From an uncultured Bacteroidales bacterium (GTDB taxonomy: Bacteria; Bacteroidota; Bacteroidia; Bacteroidales; Bacteroidaceae): a stretch of DNA of 64,000 bases. This document shows positions 17,734 through 27,357 of this stretch, piece by piece; within the stretch, counting starts at the first letter, position 1, and every line of letters begins with the position of its first letter. The notes below the pieces were generated by a model. That model made no database searches. It saw nothing but the letters and a program-made list of their open reading frames with translations, and was not told where the DNA came from. The position numbers and the translations under genes were made by a program. The DNA is taken from the NCBI GenBank assembly GCA_902760345.1, contig CACWFY010000011.1, positions 1-64,000 on the forward strand, in the 5' to 3' direction.

Positions 17734-20700
17734 TGTATCGGGGTAATAAGATTCTTACATGATTATTCTCTACGGTAATACCACAGCTTCGACGATTGGT
17801 TGCCTCACCATGATCGCGAATAATTTGTCGGCATAGCAGGAAGTCGATAGTCGACAGCGGAGCAGATAGTTCAACATCAAAGGCGACATAACGCTCGTCT
17901 TTAGGCGTAGCACTTACCGTAGTTGGTTTCAATAGTTCAAAAAGATAGCGCACCATATTATCATCGGCCAAGACACGTTGATCATAGAGGTCTATGGGTC
18001 GTATGTGCAATTTCACATTCTCTACCTGACCTATGGCCTGACGTATCAATATGCCGTATAGGTCGCGATAGTAAGACGTCACCTCTGATATCGGGCGGAT
18101 ATCATTGGTATCTACCAACTGTCTGATGCGCGACGGATAATACATCGTTTCGTGCTTCAGCGTCGAGAGACAGTTGTCAAGCACGCTGTTGGCAATATGA
18201 AGATTGGCATTCTCCAGCTCAGCACGCCGCAGTTCATCGTCGGCCATTTCCAAATCAGCCATTTGCATACGCTCTTTTCTGAAACGCTGATACAGCCGAT
18301 GACGATAGTACAGCATATAGTAAGCCGGCACAATGAGTACCAAGAGAACCAATAGCAAAATGACAGCAATACGTTTATTCTGGCGTGACTGTTGCATAGT
18401 GCGGCAGTAGTCGTCCAACGTAGCGTCGGCACTCATTTCCTTGAACAATTGGGTATATACCTTATTATTGTAGGTATACAAGTTCCACTCGTGTAAAGCC
18501 AAAGCAGCAATGGCACTCTCATTGCGGATATCCAATATGATTTGATAATTTGTCTCAATGCCATCGTGTAACCATTGTATCTCGGCAGGTATGCCACCAT
18601 TTCCCAATGCTGTCATCAGCAAGGTTCCGTAAGGGCGCTGCAATCGGTAGCCGTCATTCAGGCACTGCCTGCACGAGTCAGCAAAAAGCAAGGTTCGAGC
18701 ATACGTTCCGTTCACATTTGAAAAATAGGCAGAATCTGCATAGATATGTGCACGAGCCACCAAAGAATCGTTGGCCGTTAATTTGTTTTTTGCCGTCATC
18801 GGGATACTACCAAACATCATCAGCCAGCAAAGCATTGCCAACAGTTTACCCTTCGGCAAACGGAAGAAAAAGCGGCTTCCACGGTCTTTCGAGCTCTCAG
18901 CCTGTAAGGTACAGACAGAAAACAGCTGACTCATCTTACGGTACTTCTCAATAATGCCTTTACAGTTCATCAGTCCAAAACCATGATTCTGTGACACTTT
19001 ATGATCAAAGACCTGCGCCAGTTCTTCGTCCGACATTCCACGACCGGTATCGGTTACCGAGACCTCAACATAACTGTCATTATCAGTAGCAGATATCACC
19101 ACACTGCCACCTTCATCTGTGAACTTACGTGCATTGTCTGCCAAGGTGTTGAGCATAAACAGTGTCAGCACACGATCAGCCTTCACTACAGCCGTAGTGG
19201 GTTGCACATCAAGCTGAAGGCCTTTCATACGAAAACTGATGGCACTACGAGAAACAATATCAAAAAGAGACTGCAGCGCAAAGCTCTCAACATGGAGGCT
19301 TAATTCACCTTGACGCAATTGTATCCACTGGGTAAGCAGTTCGTTCTGCTCGTTGATATTATCTGTTAATTCACGGATATATGACAATTGGTCGTGATCA
19401 ATAGCGTAACGGATGCGGTCTATCAAGGGAAGAATACTCATAGCCAACGACACCTTGGCGCGCTGTTCCAAATTCCTACGTTCATTCTTCTCTACTCGCA
19501 AGCGGGCTTCAGCGACTTCCTCGTTTTTCTGCTCTAACTGGTCGTCTAACAACGAGTCCTCTTGGTGTTGGCGGTTCAAATGGTTGAAAAGCCACAGCAG
19601 GAACAATAATAGTAGGATTGCAACTATCACAGCCAGCATCATCCAATTCAACTGCTTGACGGCATGATCCAAGATTCCTGCACGGGCTTCTAACTCACGA
19701 TCTTGACGTGTCTGTTCCTGAAGGTCAATATAAATATTGCGGTAATAGTCACTCTGCTGCTTGTTATTCAGAGCTGAATAGGCTACAGACAGCTGCTCAC
19801 TGATACTCGCTACCAAATCTGGTGCTTGATTGATACGCTGATCCGATAATGCCATATTCAGATAGTTGAGCGCTTGCTGGTATTCACCCTTGGCATGATA
19901 GCAAGATGCTAATGAACGATAGGCGCCTGCTATCTGGTAAACATCTCCATACTGCTTAAACAACTCCAACGACTCATTGGCCAACGTTACCTCATCATTA
20001 TGTAAAGCCAACGCCTCTAAAGCCTGAGCCTTGAAATATGGATAATTAAATCGGGTAGCAATATTCAAACAACGATTCAGGAAATCAGTCTCTTCTTGAT
20101 GAATCTCTTCAGGAGTTCCATCATTCAGTACACCTCCAGCACCAACATTATATAGATAATTAAGATATTGTGCTGTATCCTGACGAATAGCTTCCGTGTC
20201 GACCTGACGAATAGCTGCAACAGACTGGTGTTCAAGACCAACATAATAATAATAGGTAGAGTTGACAATGGCCATCTCTGATTCTGCATACAGCAAACGA
20301 CGACGTTGGCGGGACTGCAATTCACCAAGGTCTTCATAGATACGATCTCGGTATATCTGCGCTTTCTCACGGTGTTCGTAAAATGCGCGATTATTGCTTT
20401 GGCGTTGACATAGGCGCATCTGCTGCACTTCAGCTATTAGTAATTCAACTTGATTATCGGTCAGCTCGAGGGCCTCGTTTAACTGTCGCTCAGCAGCGGC
20501 ATATTCCATACGGACAATAGAGACAAACGCAAGGTTGTTCAACGCCTCAGCCTTGCCATCGTCAGCCGTCGACAACTCATAGGCACGACGGGCATATACC
20601 TCAGTAGAATCAATGTCACGGTAATGATAGGCATAAGAAATGGAATTCAGCTTGTCCACCACATGCCTATCAGGCGATGAACAAGCTGAAATGAGGACAA

Positions 20701-20734
20701 CAAGTATGAGGTTAAGCGCGAGCTTTAGCCACAT
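17720..20734 (-). CDS. Double-core sensor protein (TPR, histidine kinase, DUF5112/DUF5113 type)
   Basis: 1004 residues. A lipoprotein-like signal ([12 protein letters not shown], Cys 18) precedes TPR-type helices to about 350, a membrane helix at 364-384 and a coiled coil. The first kinase core has an N box in [15 protein letters not shown] (about 528-542), a G1 box DTGRGM (562-567) and a G2 box GFGLMNCKG (586-594), but no clear H box before it. A second hydrophobic segment (630-645), a periplasmic part, a helix at 789-808, and a second core with LKHETMYYP (His 861) and a degenerate ATPase follow. The layout resembles the Bacteroidales DUF5112/DUF5113 proteins. It overlaps eda by 23 bases upstream. 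Confidence 0.82.
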   Translation of the reverse strand: MWLKLALNLILVVLISACSSPDRHVVDKLNSISYAYHYRDIDSTEVYARRAYELSTADDGKAEALNNLAFVSIVRMEYAAAERQLNEALELTDNQVELLIAEVQQMRLCQRQSNNRAFYEHREKAQIYRDRIYEDLGELQSRQRRRLLYAESEMAIVNSTYYYYVGLEHQSVAAIRQVDTEAIRQDTAQYLNYLYNVGAGGVLNDGTPEEIHQEETDFLNRCLNIATRFNYPYFKAQALEALALHNDEVTLANESLELFKQYGDVYQIAGAYRSLASCYHAKGEYQQALNYLNMALSDQRINQAPDLVASISEQLSVAYSALNNKQQSDYYRNIYIDLQEQTRQDRELEARAGILDHAVKQLNWMMLAVIVAILLLLFLLWLFNHLNRQHQEDSLLDDQLEQKNEEVAEARLRVEKNERRNLEQRAKVSLAMSILPLIDRIRYAIDHDQLSYIRELTDNINEQNELLTQWIQLRQGELSLHVESFALQSLFDIVSRSAISFRMKGLQLDVQPTTAVVKADRVLTLFMLNTLADNARKFTDEGGSVVISATDNDSYVEVSVTDTGRGMSDEELAQVFDHKVSQNHGFGLMNCKGIIEKYRKMSQLFSVCTLQAESSKDRGSRFFFRLPKGKLLAMLCWLMMFGSIPMTAKNKLTANDSLVARAHIYADSAYFSNVNGTYARTLLFADSCRQCLNDGYRLQRPYGTLLMTALGNGGIPAEIQWLHDGIETNYQIILDIRNESAIAALALHEWNLYTYNNKVYTQLFKEMSADATLDDYCRTMQQSRQNKRIAVILLLVLLVLIVPAYYMLYYRHRLYQRFRKERMQMADLEMADDELRRAELENANLHIANSVLDNCLSTLKHETMYYPSRIRQLVDTNDIRPISEVTSYYRDLYGILIRQAIGQVENVKLHIRPIDLYDQRVLADDNMVRYLFELLKPTTVSATPKDERYVAFDVELSAPLSTIDFLLCRQIIRDHGEATNRRSCGITVENNHVRILLPRYNGTL

Positions 20735-21380
20735 AACCGAGTGCCTCCTTGCACTTGTCGGTTACATACTGCCAGTCACCGGCCTTCACCTTGTCAGAGG
20801 GGAACAGCTTCGAGCCCATGCCGACACAGAATACGCCAGCCTTGAACCAGCTCTTCAGATTCTCCTCCTCAGGAGCTACACCACCAGTAACCATGATCTT
20901 CGACCAAGGCATTGGGGCCTTCAAACCCTTAACCATGTTGGGACCTACAACATCACCGGGGAATACCTTCGTCAGGTCGCAACCCAACTCCTGAGCCTTA
21001 CCAATCTCGCTGACAGTCATACAACCTGGGCAGTAAGGAACGAGACGACGGTTGCAAATAGGAGCAATGTCGGGATTCAGCAACGGGCCAACCACGAAAC
21101 AGGCACCCAGCTGAATATACATAGCTGCTGTGGGGGCATCAACAATAGAACCGATACCCAAAGCCAGCTCAGGACACTCCTTGTCGGCCCACTTCACCAG
21201 CTCACCAAAAATCTCCTGAGCGAAGTCGCCACGGTTTGTAAACTCAAAAGCACGAACGCCACCTTCATAACAGGCCTTAACCACGTTCTTACAAGTATCC
21301 AAATCCTTGTGATAGAATACGGGAACCATACCCGTATCGCCGATTTTCTTCAGTACGGCTATCTTATCAAACTTTGCCAT
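20712..21380 (-). CDS. eda: 2-dehydro-3-deoxyphosphogluconate (KDPG) aldolase
   Basis: 222 residues, the usual size. Class I aldolase motifs are in place: FEFTNRG with the catalytic Glu (residue 45), GIGSIVDA, and [11 protein letters not shown] with the Schiff-base Lys, then [12 protein letters not shown] for phosphate binding. It splits KDPG into pyruvate and glyceraldehyde 3-phosphate, the last step of hexuronate breakdown here. It lies 2 bases after the small DUF4177 gene and overlaps the start of the sensor kinase. With kdgK upstream and uxaA on the other side of the regulator it completes the altronate branch from UxaA onward. Confidence 0.93.
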   Translation of the reverse strand: MAKFDKIAVLKKIGDTGMVPVFYHKDLDTCKNVVKACYEGGVRAFEFTNRGDFAQEIFGELVKWADKECPELALGIGSIVDAPTAAMYIQLGACFVVGPLLNPDIAPICNRRLVPYCPGCMTVSEIGKAQELGCDLTKVFPGDVVGPNMVKGLKAPMPWSKIMVTGGVAPEEENLKSWFKAGVFCVGMGSKLFPSDKVKAGDWQYVTDKCKEALGYVAKARA

Positions 21381-21382
21381 AA

Positions 21383-21520
21383 TTACTCTTTGTATTCACG
21401 TTTTAAATATAATCTACAATCGAACACAGCAACAAGTTCCCAACCTTCCATTCCAAGCTTGTTCAATTTCTTCTCCGTTCCCACGATAGACGAAATTACT
21501 TTGTATTCAAACTGTTTCAT
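21383..21520 (-). CDS. DUF4177-like microprotein
   Basis: 45 residues from the ATG at 21520. It has the DUF4177 pattern: FEYKVISSI at the start, [16 protein letters not shown] in the middle and YLKREY at the end. Function is unknown for the family. Upstream ATG codons in the same frame lie inside kdgK and are not credible. It sits between kdgK (16 bases upstream) and eda (2 bases downstream) and must be co-transcribed with them. Confidence 0.75.
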   Translation of the reverse strand: MKQFEYKVISSIVGTEKKLNKLGMEGWELVAVFDCRLYLKREYKE

Positions 21521-21536
21521 ATAATTTTTTTTTGAG

Positions 21537-22559
21537 TTATCTCTGTACACGTCCGTTAGCATTGCCACCGGCCAGACTTTCCACCTCGTCAACACCTACC
21601 AGGTTGAAGTCACCATTGATTGTATGCTTCAAAGCAGAAGCAGCTACAGCAAACTCAAGGGCTTCACCCTGGGTCGGTTTGGTCAGCAGACCATGAATCA
21701 AACCACCTGAGAATGAGTCACCACCACCTACGCGGTCGATGATCGGATTAATCTCGTAACGCTTTGACTGATAGAACTCCTTACCATCGTAAATCAGAGC
21801 CTTCCAACCATTGAAAGTAGCGCTATAACTCTCACGCAGTGTAGAAACGACATACTTGAAACCAAACTCCTTCATCATCTGCTTGAAGATGCCCTCGTAA
21901 CCGGCAGCATCCGTCTGACCACCCTCAACATCAGCATCGGGCTTGAAACCAAGACAGAGTTCAGCGTCTTCCTCATTGCCGATACATACATCTACATATT
22001 GCATTAGCGGGCGCATGATAGAGATAGCCTTCTCAGAAGTCCACAGCTTCTTGCGGAAGTTCAGGTCGACAGAAACAGTTACCCCATGACGCTTGGCAGC
22101 CTCACAAGCAAGCTTCGTCAGTTCAGCAGCCTTATCAGAGATAGCAGGTGTGATACCACTCCAATGGAACCATGCTGCACCTTCCATAATAGCATCGAAG
22201 TCAAAATCTTTTGGATCGGCCTCGGCAATGGAGCTATGAGCACGGTCGTAAATCACCTTTGAGGGACGCATAGAAGCACCAGTCTCAGCATAATACAGAC
22301 CTACGCGGTCACCACCACGAGCAATATACTGGGTGTTTACACCGTAACGGCGGAGTGCATTTACAGCAATCTGACCAATTTCGTGCTTGGGCAGCTTTGA
22401 TACGAAGTAAGCCTCGTGACCATAGTTTGCCACACTAACAGCTACATTAGCCTCACCACCACCGGGGATGATACGGAAAGACTCACTCTGGATGAAACGA
22501 TCGTTGCCCATGGGCGACAGGCGGAGCATAATCTCACCTAATGTTACAATTTTTGCCAT
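21537..22559 (-). CDS. kdgK: 2-dehydro-3-deoxygluconokinase (PfkB family)
   Basis: 340 residues. The PfkB family signatures are clear: GEIMLRLSP at the start, GGGEANVAVSVANYGHEA (about 34-51), and the C-terminal DRVGGGDSFSGGLIHGL with the catalytic Asp. VDLNFRKKLW matches KDG kinases. It phosphorylates 2-keto-3-deoxygluconate made by UxaA and passes KDPG to Eda. Its promoter is 40 bases upstream and diverges from the LacI-type gene, which probably controls it. Confidence 0.9.
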   Translation of the reverse strand: MAKIVTLGEIMLRLSPMGNDRFIQSESFRIIPGGGEANVAVSVANYGHEAYFVSKLPKHEIGQIAVNALRRYGVNTQYIARGGDRVGLYYAETGASMRPSKVIYDRAHSSIAEADPKDFDFDAIMEGAAWFHWSGITPAISDKAAELTKLACEAAKRHGVTVSVDLNFRKKLWTSEKAISIMRPLMQYVDVCIGNEEDAELCLGFKPDADVEGGQTDAAGYEGIFKQMMKEFGFKYVVSTLRESYSATFNGWKALIYDGKEFYQSKRYEINPIIDRVGGGDSFSGGLIHGLLTKPTQGEALEFAVAASALKHTINGDFNLVGVDEVESLAGGNANGRVQR

Positions 22560-22598
22560 TTGTTTTAGTATTATAAATAAAGAGAATTAATTATGTTG

Positions 22599-22630
22599 CA
22601 AAGTTACGACAATTTTTCCGAACAACCAAG
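22599..22630 (-). promoter_or_regulatory. Promoter of kdgK-eda-sensor operon
   Basis: On the minus strand TAACTTTG (22606-22599) lies 20 bases after CTTG (22630-22627). The divergent LacI-gene promoter starts about 65 bases away, so one operator could control both. A candidate operator is the region around AAACGTTTA at 22661-22669, a perfect A/T-flanked dyad containing CG at its centre. Confidence 0.6.
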
Positions 22631-22696
22631 AAAACAACAAAAATAATCGTGAAATATACCGTAAACGTTTAAGTGAACAAAAATATCACAGAATTA

Positions 22697-22727
22697 TTCG
22701 TGATATCATTATTTTTTATTACCTTTG
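22697..22727 (+). promoter_or_regulatory. Promoter of the LacI-type regulator
   Basis: TTCG at 22697-22700 and TACCTTTG at 22720-22727. The transcript would begin about 22731-22734, just before the ATG at 22736, so this gene is nearly leaderless. This rules out the upstream ATG at 22673 as the start. Confidence 0.6.
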
Positions 22728-22735
22728 CAGGGACT

Positions 22736-23806
22736 ATGGATATGGGAAAAATCAGAATCAAAGACATTGCCGAACGCGCAGGTGTCAGCGTCGGAACGGT
22801 TGACCGTGTATTACACAAACGGCCCAACGTGTCTCCCAAAGCGCTTGAAAAAGTTCAGAAGGCTTTGGAAGAAATGGACTACAAACCAAACATGTATGCC
22901 TCAGCGTTAGCCTATAACAAGGCTTACACGTTTTATTGCGTGATACCTAAACACGAGTCGGAAGCCTATTGGGAAGAGGTGGAGGAAGGCGCAGAGACTG
23001 CTTGTGACCGTTTCCGTGACTTCCGTGTATCACACAAAATCATGTATTATAACCGTTTTTCGACTGAGACCTTTGCGAAGGTGATGTCCGATGTACTGAA
23101 GCAGTCGCCTGATGGTGTAATTGTGGTCCCATCAAAGTTGGACGTTACCCAAAAATACACAAGCATAATGCACGAGCAGAATATTCCTTTTATTCTCCTT
23201 GACTCATATATGCCTGATTTGAAACCTCTATCATTCTTCGGTCAAGACTCTTTCTGTAGTGGCTATTACGCTGCTCGTATGCTGATGATGATGGCACCAC
23301 GTGAGAAAGAAATCATGCTGATGAAACAAATGCGAAACGGGAATGTGGCCTCCAAGCAGCAGGAAAACCGTGAAACAGGTTTCCGCCACTATATGCACGA
23401 CCACTTCCCTCACGTTGTCATCCATGAGGTAAACCTGTCGCTGGACGAAAAACGCGAGAACTATGATGCGATACTTGAACGTTTCTTTAACAGCCATCCA
23501 TTGGTTCACCATTGCATTACATTCAACTCGAAAGCCCATTTAGTAGGTGAATACCTTTTGAAAAGCAACCGACGCAATATCCAGATTATGGGATACGACA
23601 TGGTACCCAAGAATGCTGAATGTGTCCGCCAAGGCAGTATCTCATTTCTCATTGCTCAGCATGCCTTCATGCAGGGCTATGCCTGTATCGATACGCTCTT
23701 CAATGCCATTGTCCTAAAGAAGGAAGTTGAGCCTGTCAACTACATGCCCATTGAACTGCTGTCGAAAGAGAATATTGACTTTTATCGCCGTAAGAATATC
23801 GGATAA
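22736..23806 (+). CDS. LacI family transcriptional regulator
   Basis: 356 residues from 22736; the in-frame ATG at 22742 (MGKIRIKDIAE) is equally likely. The helix-turn-helix is IRIKDIAERAGVSVGTVDRV, followed by the hinge YKPNMYASALA. The effector domain is of the periplasmic-binding-protein type found in Bacteroidales sugar regulators (DGVIVVPSKLD, FFGQDSFCSGYYAARM). It is divergent from kdgK and 24 bases upstream of uxaA, so it most likely senses a hexuronate intermediate and controls both sides. Confidence 0.88.
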   Translation: MDMGKIRIKDIAERAGVSVGTVDRVLHKRPNVSPKALEKVQKALEEMDYKPNMYASALAYNKAYTFYCVIPKHESEAYWEEVEEGAETACDRFRDFRVSHKIMYYNRFSTETFAKVMSDVLKQSPDGVIVVPSKLDVTQKYTSIMHEQNIPFILLDSYMPDLKPLSFFGQDSFCSGYYAARMLMMMAPREKEIMLMKQMRNGNVASKQQENRETGFRHYMHDHFPHVVIHEVNLSLDEKRENYDAILERFFNSHPLVHHCITFNSKAHLVGEYLLKSNRRNIQIMGYDMVPKNAECVRQGSISFLIAQHAFMQGYACIDTLFNAIVLKKEVEPVNYMPIELLSKENIDFYRRKNIG

Positions 23807-23830
23807 ACTAAACAATAAAACAAATCATTT

Positions 23831-25327
23831 ATGGAACAAGCTACATTTCTGAAAATTAATCCTGCCGACTCTGTTGTGGTATGTCTGGCACCAAAGAAAA
23901 AGGGTGACATCATCAGCGTCGACGGCCAACAGATTACCGTTAATCAAGACACGCCTGCCGGCCACAAAGTACTAATAAAAAATGTCAAGCAAGGCGAGAA
24001 CATCATCAAGTACGGCTACCCCATCGGTCATGCCCGTGAGGAACTGAAAGCTGGCGATTGGGTAAATGAGAACAATCTCAAGACCAACCTTAGCGGGACT
24101 CTTGAATACACATATCGTCCTGTAAACGAATCGCTTAAGATTAAAAACGATAACCGTACCTTTAAGGGTTATGTTCGTAAGAACGGCGACGTTGGTGTGC
24201 GCAATGAGATATGGATTGTACCTACCGTAGGCTGCGTCAATGGCATTGCCGAACGACTAGCCAATCAGCTTCGCAAGGAGACTGGTGAGGAGGATATTGA
24301 TGCCATCTGGACGTGGCACCACAACTACGGCTGCTCACAACTCTCAGAAGATCATGAGAACACTCGCAAAGTGCTGCGCGACATCTGTCTGCATCCCAAT
24401 GCCGGTGGTGTATTGGTTCTCAGCTTAGGTTGCGAAAACAACCAGCCAGAAGACTTTATGGCTATGTTGGGCGATTACGACAAAGACCGTATTAAGTTGC
24501 TGGTTACTCAACGCGTTGAGGGTGATGAAATGGAAGCCGGTATGGAGATTCTTCGCGACCTCTACGCTAAGGCCAAGCAAGACAAACGCGTGGATGTCAG
24601 CGTCAGCAAACTGCGTGTTGGTTTGAAGTGTGGTGGTTCAGACGGATTCTCGGGCATCACTGCCAACCCATTAGTGGGCGAATTTTCTGACTGGCTCGTA
24701 GCCCAAGGAGGTACCAGTGTGCTGACCGAGGTTCCTGAGATGTTTGGTGCTGAGACCATTCTGATGAATCGTTGCGAGAATGAGCAACTATTCCAGCAAA
24801 CCGTATCAATGATCAACAACTTCAAAAACTACTTCCTCTCACACGGTGAACCCGTTGGCGAGAATCCTAGTCCTGGCAACAAGGCCGGTGGTATCTCTAC
24901 GTTGGAGGACAAGGCATTGGGATGTACACAGAAATGCGGCAAGGCACCTGTCAGCGGTGTTATGGAATATGGCGACCGCCTGCAGAATAGCGGTCTGAAC
25001 TTGCTGTCGGCTCCTGGCAACGACCTCGTAGCATCAACCGCCCTGGCTTCCTGCGGTTGCCATATCGTACTGTTCACCACTGGTCGTGGTACCCCATTTG
25101 GCACCTTTGTTCCAACGATGAAGGTAGCTACCAATCCCGTGTTGGCAAAGAACAAGCCCCATTGGGTGGACTTCTCGGCAGGTCAACTGGTTGAAGGACG
25201 TACTATGCAGGAGATAGTACCAGAATTCATTGATAAAGTATTGGCTGTAGCCAGTGGCGAGAAAGCTCGCAACGAAGAAAACGGATATCGCGAAATTTCC
25301 ATTTTCAAAAATGGAGTAACACTATAA
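23831..25327 (+). CDS. uxaA: Altronate dehydratase
   Basis: 498 residues, full family length. An N-terminal SAF-like domain (about 10-95, with DTPAGHKVLIKN and YPIGHAREEL) precedes the catalytic part carrying GYVRKNGDVGVRNEIW, VPTVGCVNG, the HHNYGCSQL block and LKCGGSDGFSGITANP. The enzyme dehydrates D-altronate to 2-keto-3-deoxygluconate. uxaB and uxaC are not in the window. The gene follows the LacI-type gene by 24 bases and ends at a strong terminator. Confidence 0.93.
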   Translation: MEQATFLKINPADSVVVCLAPKKKGDIISVDGQQITVNQDTPAGHKVLIKNVKQGENIIKYGYPIGHAREELKAGDWVNENNLKTNLSGTLEYTYRPVNESLKIKNDNRTFKGYVRKNGDVGVRNEIWIVPTVGCVNGIAERLANQLRKETGEEDIDAIWTWHHNYGCSQLSEDHENTRKVLRDICLHPNAGGVLVLSLGCENNQPEDFMAMLGDYDKDRIKLLVTQRVEGDEMEAGMEILRDLYAKAKQDKRVDVSVSKLRVGLKCGGSDGFSGITANPLVGEFSDWLVAQGGTSVLTEVPEMFGAETILMNRCENEQLFQQTVSMINNFKNYFLSHGEPVGENPSPGNKAGGISTLEDKALGCTQKCGKAPVSGVMEYGDRLQNSGLNLLSAPGNDLVASTALASCGCHIVLFTTGRGTPFGTFVPTMKVATNPVLAKNKPHWVDFSAGQLVEGRTMQEIVPEFIDKVLAVASGEKARNEENGYREISIFKNGVTL

Positions 25328-25338
25328 TCTTACAAGCG

Positions 25339-25370
25339 GCGTCACGGGCAACAATTCCCGTGGCGCTTTT
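25339..25370 (+). terminator. Intrinsic terminator after uxaA
   Basis: GCGTCACGGG (25339-25348) pairs over 10 bp with CCCGTGGCGC (25357-25366), one G-U, with an 8-base loop and TTTT after. It ends 6 bases before the next ATG. Confidence 0.8.
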
Positions 25371-25376
25371 ATCACT

Positions 25377-25745
25377 ATGAAGAAAAACATTATATTCAGG
25401 AATTTGGAACGACTGATTTACAGCGACTTCGAAGGCGAAAAAGAATCTATCGAACCAATGTCTGAGTGGAAATGGCGCCAACTCTATCAGTTAGCACGCC
25501 AATATGGTGTAGGAGCATGGGTTAAGGAAGGCCTGCGTTGCTATGCCGACGATTTCTTCTTGCAATTGTCTCCAGAATTGCAACGTCTGTTTCAGGAGTT
25601 GCCAACCGAAAAAGATGAAGAGTGTCTGACACGTTTGCAACTTTACATCGACCGACATTCAAGCCGATTGGCACGATATTCGTCTCGGTCACTACGCGCT
25701 TATGCGTCAGACCTTCTCGGAACCATCCGCAATATTGAGGAATAA
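25377..25745 (+). CDS. Small protein of unknown function after the uxaA terminator
   Basis: 122 residues, soluble, helical, rich in Arg and Leu; the family was not recognised. Its ATG lies 6 bases after a strong terminator and no promoter box is seen between them, so it may be expressed by read-through or weakly. Codon use is like its neighbours. It converges on the GH25 gene 30 bases later. Confidence 0.6.
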   Translation: MKKNIIFRNLERLIYSDFEGEKESIEPMSEWKWRQLYQLARQYGVGAWVKEGLRCYADDFFLQLSPELQRLFQELPTEKDEECLTRLQLYIDRHSSRLARYSSRSLRAYASDLLGTIRNIEE

Positions 25746-25775
25746 ACAGGCCTCCTGCTTTCCGCTTTATGCATC

Positions 25776-26474
25776 TTAATGCTTAAACCGTAATTCGCGC
25801 AGGGTATGATTACCCATAAAACGGCTCTTGTCCACGTAGCCGCTGATACCAGATATACGTCCCTTACCCGTATATTGCCATAGGGTAATCTCGCGGTCAT
25901 CTGCCAATACTGGTTCGTCATCAGTATACATGGCAATCATTATTTTGTAGTCGTCTATCTTTCCCAACAGATGCTTGTTATAGAAATTGCGCCCCGTATA
26001 AATAAGCGGTTTCTGCTGATAGGTTTCCTCTATCAAATCCAGGAAGTAGAACAACGAGTCACAGAATACGTCTGTAGAAAGGCCACCAGTACTCTCTACG
26101 TCAATCATCGGTATTAAATCCTGCTCCTTGGGCAGACATTGTGAACGGAAATTCTGCAGCTGTTTCATCTGGTCAGTCTTGGGACGATAGAAATGATATG
26201 ACCCGACTTTTAGTCCGTGCTGATGGGCCATCTCAATATTACGTTCAAACGTAGCATCAATCCGGTCGCCGCCCTCAGTAGCTTTTAGATAGACATAGGC
26301 CATATGAGTATTATCGCCAATAACATCCCAAAAGACTTCACCCTGATAGTGGCTGAGATCAATGCCATGTATATGCGAACAACTGTCTTCACACTGTGCA
26401 GGGGAGTCCTGTGCCTGCACAAAGGCAGGCAGCCATGTTAAGAATATGGTGATATATTTGATAAGATGTTTCAT
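25776..26474 (-). CDS. Secreted GH25 family lysozyme
   Basis: 232 residues from the ATG at 26474, chosen because the promoter at 26498-26529 lies downstream of the longer frame's ATG. The signal peptide is MKHLIKYITIFLTWLPAF with a VQAQ cleavage region. The GH25 domain has GIDLSHYQGEVFW, LKATEG, YHFYRP and PMIDVEST, with the acidic catalytic residues. It cleaves peptidoglycan in the periplasm or outside and, unlike the GH25 enzyme at 6970, has no anchoring helix once processed. Confidence 0.88.
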   Translation of the reverse strand: MKHLIKYITIFLTWLPAFVQAQDSPAQCEDSCSHIHGIDLSHYQGEVFWDVIGDNTHMAYVYLKATEGGDRIDATFERNIEMAHQHGLKVGSYHFYRPKTDQMKQLQNFRSQCLPKEQDLIPMIDVESTGGLSTDVFCDSLFYFLDLIEETYQQKPLIYTGRNFYNKHLLGKIDDYKIMIAMYTDDEPVLADDREITLWQYTGKGRISGISGYVDKSRFMGNHTLRELRFKH

Positions 26475-26497
26475 CGTCGTTTTCTTGAAATTTCGTG

Positions 26498-26529
26498 CAA
26501 AGATACTAATAAAAAACGAGACGACCAAA
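26498..26529 (-). promoter_or_regulatory. Promoter of the secreted GH25 gene
   Basis: On the minus strand TTTG (26529-26526), a 20-base spacer and TATCTTTG (26505-26498), full consensus. Confidence 0.75.
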
Positions 26530-26551
26530 CAAAACTGCACACCCCCTCAAT

Positions 26552-26632
26552 GAAAACTATGTTTTGATGCTGCGAAAACTATGTTTTCACCACTTAAATA
26601 CTATGTTTTCACTGAGTGAAAACATAGTATTT
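26552..26632. repeat. Palindromic ACTATGTTTT repeat cluster
   Basis: The motif GAAAACTATGTTTT occurs at 26552-26565 and 26574-26587, each a near-palindrome. A third copy at 26596-26632 forms an 18-bp perfect inverted repeat around a single G (AAATACTATGTTTTCACT, G, then its complement). It sits between the end of the HD-domain gene and the GH25 promoter. It may terminate transcription, bind a protein, or be a genome-wide intergenic repeat; no T tract follows, which argues against a simple terminator. Confidence 0.75.
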
Positions 26633-26680
26633 GCGAGACCGATGTAATAACGCTGAATTTCGCTGGTTTCAGTTTGTTTT

Positions 26681-27346
26681 TTACTGATCATAATAATCGC
26701 TGATAAAACCGTTCAGCTCGTCATGCTCCATGTCGTCAATGAGACATTCGGCCAGCCGCAGCACCATTTCTTTCGGAACCTTAAAGCGGCAGTCAGTACT
26801 ATGCGGGTCTATTGAATTCAAGAAATGGGGTACTTCCTCCTTATATATTTTTTTCATGCGTCCGTTGTCAGAGTCGTCTTGTGAACAGGAATAAGAAATG
26901 TTGGCCAATCGGTCGCACATTTTTACGAATGGAGCATAGGGGGTCTCCCTTATGCCCTTATAGTATTTTTCGCCAGCACGTTCAGCCCGAGTACGCCCTT
27001 TGTCGTTCGTCAAGGCGTAGACAATCTCGGTAGCCATCAGTGCCTGCTCTTCCTTCATCATAAGACGGGCCGTCGCCATCACGTCATTATACGTCAGCCG
27101 GGCATCCTCAATACTATCGTGGTAGTAACCACCGAAGAACATGGGGATGACATCATCCTCACAGGCACATACCAAATGACCGAAATCGCGTACTCCATCA
27201 ACAACCATATCAAGATGATAGCCATAAGGATGATTACTTCCATACAATTGGTTGACGCTGCGGTGTAGTTCGTGAGCAGACTGTCTGATGTTTTCTATGC
27301 GTTCAGCATATTTTTCCATCAATAGTAAAAATTCACTTCTTTCCAT
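26681..27346 (-). CDS. HD-domain protein, RelA/SpoT hydrolase-like
   Basis: 221 residues. The HD pattern is GYHLDMVVDGVRDFGH for the first His region, then YYHDSIEDA (about 75-83) for the HD pair and a later MCDRLANI with the distal Asp (about 143). This order matches the ppGpp-hydrolase HD fold (SpoT/Mesh1 type), but no synthetase domain is present, so it is either a small alarmone hydrolase or another HD phosphohydrolase. It starts 11 bases after the SGNH gene and ends an operon. Confidence 0.7.
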   Translation of the reverse strand: MERSEFLLLMEKYAERIENIRQSAHELHRSVNQLYGSNHPYGYHLDMVVDGVRDFGHLVCACEDDVIPMFFGGYYHDSIEDARLTYNDVMATARLMMKEEQALMATEIVYALTNDKGRTRAERAGEKYYKGIRETPYAPFVKMCDRLANISYSCSQDDSDNGRMKKIYKEEVPHFLNSIDPHSTDCRFKVPKEMVLRLAECLIDDMEHDELNGFISDYYDQ

Positions 27347-27357
27347 ATCAATGACTA

